The notes beneath the pieces were generated by a model. The model searched no databases. It was not told where the DNA came from and worked only from the letters and a program-made list of their open reading frames with translations. A program made the position numbers and the translations under genes. This document shows positions 59,822-64,000 of a stretch of DNA of 64,000 nucleotides, piece after piece. How positions within the stretch are numbered: position 1 is the first letter of the stretch; the number at the start of each line of letters is the position of its first letter. Source of the stretch: Lingula anatina (taxonomy: Eukaryota; Brachiopoda; Lingulata; Lingulida; Lingulidae); assembly GCF_001039355.2 (NCBI RefSeq), contig NW_019775777.1, positions 125,531 through 189,530 on the forward strand, given 5' to 3'.

Positions 59822-62800
59822 ACTGGTCTATAATTCCAGGTACTGGGCTCACCATAAGTTCTGGATTACTAGAGCCGGCATTCTGAGTCTGGAGTGGGCA
59901 ATGCCAAACCTAGAAAAAAAATGACAAAAACATTTTAGACTAGTGCAATATAAAAACAAATCAAAAGCAGAAGGTTTTATGAAGAAACAAATAAAGATAC
60001 CAGTACATGCTGAAAATTAAGATCTGATTTGTCAACAAATTTAAATTTAAATTAAAAAATAATAGAAAAGGGAAATTCACAATGACAAAAACAAGTTTAA
60101 CAAAAACAGCTGCCATTATATAAATGAATATATCACAGTAAATAGTACAGCATATATTAACCTTGACAGTGGAATCCCATGAAGCTGACAGCAATGTGTC
60201 ATTCTGCCACTGTATTGCTGACACTGCATCATCGTGTGCCAGAGCTGTGCCCACCACTCTTCCATACTCTACACTGTAAAGGTAGCTAGAAAATAAAAGT
60301 ACAGGAAATATAATTTATGTATGTTTGTCTCCTCTGCAAATATCTAATATTTCAGAGCCAATACAAAAAAAAAAAAAAAAAAAAAAAAAATTCTGGCATG
60401 TCACATAGTAACTACTAGTTATTACAATCACCATCATCATCTATAATTCTTATAATAATAGTGCTGAGTAAGTACTAACATTAAAACATTATTAATAAAA
60501 TAAATATATATAACATAGATGCAATATTTATTCTATGTATCCGCATATTCTATTATAACACTACATAGTATTCCTGTTATAAAACTTCAGGAATATATCT
60601 GAAATTGCTCTATTTCACAACAGAGACTTAGAAGGGCAGATCATTTGTGGTTAAAGGGTGGGGGGAGGGGGGTGGCAAGGGACGCTGAAAGCAAATATCC
60701 CTAACTTCCCACACTCATGCAGCAAACTTTCTTTAAAAATTCACCCTGTCACAACTAACACAATACATACCACGTCTTAATATCTTGCTTTATACCAATC
60801 TAAAACCACCCTGAGCTTCAGAGCTAACTTGACACTAACCTTTTCACTGTAGCCTATCTCCATCGTGTCAAGTAACCTCTGACGAAAATAGTTTGACCTA
60901 TTTTATATAAGCCAATCGAATCCATGTTTCAAAATTTTTCACCAAAGTTTGGTGAAAACGCTGATTGGTTGATCGTCAATCGGCAATCCTCGGCTGATTC
61001 CGCAAGCTCCATACTAACAACATAGTTATTGTCGAGTGCGGAGACATCCGAGTAGTTCCGAGTGGTTCCGAGTGCATAACCGTACACAAAGAAAGCATGG
61101 AGTATATCGGAATTGAAACCAGAGCAGTATGATGCCCTGCATCATTATCTACTGAGGGATGATGTATTTTGCGTGCTGCCCACAGGTTACGGCAAGTCCC
61201 TGATATTCAGCCTTATCTTTGATTGGTCCGGATTTGAAAAAAGCGCGCTTTGACTCGTTCGCGTTCATTGGCTAGATCGTTCAATGAGTCATTGAGTGCG
61301 GGCTTTAAATTTGATTGGCGGGCGGCGGGGGCACTCGAATCTGGTCAGAGGTTACTTGACACGATGGAGATAGGCTACAGTGAAAAGGTTAGTGTCAAGT
61401 TAGCTCTGAAGCTCAGGGTGATCTAAAACATGACTGATTAAAAAATTAAAATATTTGAACGGAATGTACAACTTAACATGTACAACATTAATTCAGCCCA
61501 CAGTTAGACTTACATATTGTTGTCCCAGCATCCAACTATGATTGTCTTTCCATTTGGCATAACGAAGCAGCAAGACAGAGCCTGTAATAGAAAAAAAGTT
61601 GTTGATGATTAATTATGATCAATAATCTTATAACAAACAAATAACAACTGTTCACAATCAAATAATCAACAAAGGCAGCTGCCTCATCTCCAAAACATGG
61701 GTTTTCCTTAATAATAATAATAATATAAAAAGAAATCAGTGCCCCTCAGATTATTTTAGTATTAGGAATAATGTGTCGCCATTTTCTACAAAATGTAATC
61801 ACAGTTTTGTTATTGTACTTACCATAGTTGACATATTGACACTTCTAAGCTGACTCTGATCTTCAAGGCTGTACATTTTGAGCATTGTATCTAGATTTTT
61901 CAAAAATGGAGAAGGAGCTCACATTAATCTTAAAATGACATTTTTGTAAGTTAAACAGGGATGGGTTTATTGAACTGCAACTGCAACATGTGATCCACCC
62001 TCAGGCAAGCCAAATCTGAATTTTTCTGTAAAATGTGTACTTATTGTATTCAATCCAGTGCCAAGTTTCTGGAAGTCTAAGACACTGTACAGACTAAAAA
62101 ATATGAAAATGACATTTATAGCAAAAATCTATTGTAAATAACAGAAGTAAAGAGACCTTTATCAAATAAATACTTTAGAAACATGAAAAAGGGAAGGAAA
62201 ACAAAATTTACCTTGTGAAACTGAGAAAACACTTTTGAGATCTGCAGAAAACTTCACATCTGTTATGGCTCTGCAAAAACAAAAACATACTAAAAAGCTA
62301 TTCTGTGTACTTATAAAAATCTCAACAGCCTCTTTTTGGTCCAGGACATAAATCATCTTAGAATTAAACATAATTATAAGGATTCAAAAACAAAATTTAT
62401 AGATAAACACAAAGAAAAAGAAAAGAAAAGGAAAATGTTCTTGTTAAAAAAAAAACACTGTAACAAGAATGCATGTACATATCCACTCTTGAATGTTTAC
62501 AAACAAACATTAACTTTAGCACTCACTCTTTGTGTAACCTATGTTCCAAGTATGGCATATTCTTTTCCAGTGATTTCCACTTTTTTTCAATTGAAATGTC
62601 ATCCATATCTGATGCATTTGCCATAGTTTCTAAAAAGATTGGAACTTCTGGAAATAGATGAAGGGAGGAAACTTTGATATATTGTATCTGATTTGAACTT
62701 ACTTGCAGTATCACAAAATAGAACCACATTATTAAAAATCCATTAAAATAGATTTTGGTTGATTATTTTCAAACTGATTCTTTTCTTAGGCCCAGTGTTA

Positions 62801-63180
62801 ATAACACCTTTTTTCATTTATTTAAAACTCTAGATCCAAATGAAGTTAAAAACTACACAAACAGTTCATCATGTAATACCCTCACATCTGAAGTTACTCA
62901 AAACTCTAGATCCAAATAAATTTAGCAATAAAAATAGGCAGTCTCCACATAACCCCAGCCCATGTGAAGTATAATTTTACCAATTTTGGGTGAGCTTTGG
63001 GAAACAGGTTCCTCTGCTGGCAGCAGACTGGAATCCCCTGTAGCCTGTCCTGTCTCCAGGACTGGTGCTGCCACCTTGCTGAACCTCTGTGGATGAGGGC
63101 TGGTGAACAGTTGTTTTGGAGTCTGTCCAAACTCCATAATCTGAACCTCTAGGGAGGCACGCTCATTGGGATCTTTTATG
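57171..63180 (-). CDS. NSMAF: NSMAF (FAN) C-terminal half, last 11 exons
   Basis: FAN is a BEACH/WD40 adaptor that links the TNF receptor to neutral sphingomyelinase. Exons in order of transcription: 63180-62981, 62647-62527, 62270-62212, 61890-61823, 61581-61514, 60285-60162, 59909-59853, 59553-59376, 58903-58801, 58436-58324, 57259-57171 (stop). All junctions are GT-AG and all phases agree, giving 392 codons. The first exon has MEFGQTPKQLFTSPHPQRF, the usual motif just after a BEACH domain. The rest is a WD40 propeller: AITDVKFS, MLKMYSLED, GCWDNNIYLYS, SASWDSTVKVW, GGLFIWDTSS, GTLSLWDM, and the end GAVTCVDIS...GGEDRKVLVW, close to the vertebrate C-terminus (GAVTC...GGEDRQIIFW). The inverse AATAAA at 57020-57025 may be the poly(A) signal. 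GRAM/PH and BEACH exons lie right of the window. Introns hold the minisatellite and a transposon. Confidence 0.9.
57391..58362. repeat. 58-bp minisatellite made of an NSMAF exon end plus its splice donor
   Basis: About 16 regular copies plus one degenerate copy at the low-coordinate end, period 58 bp. On the gene strand each unit is 39 bases matching the last 39 bases of exon 58436-58324 (ending TTCATGAAG), followed by 19 intron bases starting GTAAATATATAG. The exon itself supplies the first unit. Copies nearest the exon are almost identical to it; those nearest the final exon (57391-57540) differ most. Every unit therefore carries a copy of the 5' splice site. Confidence 0.9.
59772..59818. 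repeat. TA microsatellite in an NSMAF intron
   Basis: About 23 TA units just before the small exon 59853-59909. It generates a spurious Tyr-Ile open frame on the plus strand. Confidence 0.85.
60807..61420. mobile_element. Young 614-bp TIR transposon with RecQ-like helicase fragment
   Basis: Both ends begin CACCCTGAGCTTCAGAGC inward, and the inverted repeats are identical over 77 bases. A 9-bp direct repeat, ATCTAAAAC, flanks the element (60798-60806 and 61421-61429), as expected for a target-site duplication; 9 bp is typical of Mutator-like elements. Inside, on the plus strand (about 61098-61252), one frame encodes a fragment resembling the start of a RecQ/SF2 helicase: SELKPEQYDALHHYLL, then VFCVLPTGYGKSLIFSLI, including a Walker A motif (GYGKS). 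The frame stops soon after, so this is a non-autonomous derivative. It lies in the NSMAF intron between exons 61514-61581 and 60162-60285. Confidence 0.85.
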
Positions 63181-64000
63181 CTGAAATATTGACAGTCTTG
63201 TATTATATAATATATCATGTATTTGTTGAATATAATGAAAAAAAAAGTACCACCACAAAATATTTCCTGAAGCATAATTGGATAACCACTGAAACAATAT
63301 CCTGTACCACATGAGTGACATGTACGAACAGCTTCAATGTGTCATGGAAGACATCCAAGACATGCAGTGTTATAGAATTGGGAAAGTTAATGATCTAATA
63401 CATCGTTAGTGATAATAAATCAAGAAAACATGCTTAAATCATGCACAGGATATGGTAAAGAAAACTGCTACAAAACTAAAAATAAATTATATTAAGGTTG
63501 GTACATTATGTTAATTTCTTCATCATACTATGATTCATTATTCGATCAAATACTATTCCATGTGCACAAGCTAAACCCAGTCTCTACATTCATGCTATAT
63601 GTAAAACTAACAAGACACTATACCTCTCTAAATCAACTGCGCCTTCGTATGTCAAGTAGTAAAATACTACAAAGAAAAAGAAGAAATACCATTTAGTATC
63701 AGAGATCTCTTATAAGAATCAGGGTGATTGTTCTTAAAAATTTCTAGTAAATCACAGACGAGTAAAATTATTTTGCTCTAGTAAATTAGTAGCACAGAAA
63801 ATGTTAAAAAAGTAATGCACATTAAGTATTCCCCATATCTACTTCACAAATATGGATATTCACACACACACACACACATATATATAAGTGTGTCTTATCT
63901 GCATTTCTCAACATTTTGTAGACTAAGGATTAACTTCTCAATTTTCCCCATGGAGGATTATCTTAACCCCCGACCAAACAAAACAGATTAAACCTCTATA
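63181..64000. other. NSMAF intron to window edge
   Basis: No further NSMAF exon is visible, and BEACH-domain coding sequence must lie beyond 64000. A CA/TA microsatellite covers about 63860-63888. Confidence 0.5.

Noticed and set aside
59709-59924. Plus-strand frame rich in Tyr-Ile
   Set aside because: It is generated by the TA microsatellite and overlaps a real NSMAF exon on the other strand.
61098-61252. A separate RecQ helicase gene
   Set aside because: Only the region around motif I is present, it stops soon after, and it lies wholly within the TIR element.

Overview
The window is nuclear DNA of an animal, not a prokaryote. Genes are interrupted by GT-AG introns, DNA is AT-rich, and there are many microsatellites and small terminal-inverted-repeat (TIR) elements. 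Two conserved animal genes are recognisable: CMIP and NSMAF (FAN). Three near-identical direct repeats are each joined by only one or two N bases, as expected when allelic contig ends of a very heterozygous genome are not merged. A marine invertebrate bilaterian fits best; I cannot name the phylum from sequence alone.

Layout. (1) 1-12950 has no recognisable exon and is presumably CMIP intron 1. It holds an N-joined 2.35 kb duplicate, several fold-back MITEs and a 13-N gap. (2) 12951-13178 (minus) is the first coding exon of CMIP, with three perfect CRE octamers in the 1 kb upstream. (3) 13.3-23.5 kb is non-coding and rich in MITEs. (4) 23.5-51 kb is a cluster of six related channel genes of divergent TRPV-like type, each with its whole coding region in one exon: A (+, one frameshift), B (-), C (-), D (-, pseudogene), E (-), F (+). 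B and C lie in a 6.3-6.9 kb tandem duplication. B, C and D share a homologous 5' non-coding exon. Long identical DNA tracts shared by A/F and by B/D suggest recent gene conversion. (5) 51-57 kb is non-coding with two more N-joined duplicates. (6) 57171-63180 (minus) holds the last 11 exons of NSMAF, from just after the BEACH domain to the stop, with every splice phase consistent. One of its introns is filled by a 58-bp minisatellite that copied the end of the preceding exon together with its 5' splice site. Another intron carries a very young 614-bp transposon with perfect 77-bp TIRs and a captured RecQ-like helicase fragment.

Main candidate for something undescribed: the single-coding-exon TRPV-like cluster, which lacks a recognisable TRP box, has varied acidic residues in the pore and a conserved C-terminal motif, and appears to evolve by duplication, conversion and pseudogenisation like a receptor family. 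The second is the exon-derived minisatellite carrying about 16 copies of a splice donor.
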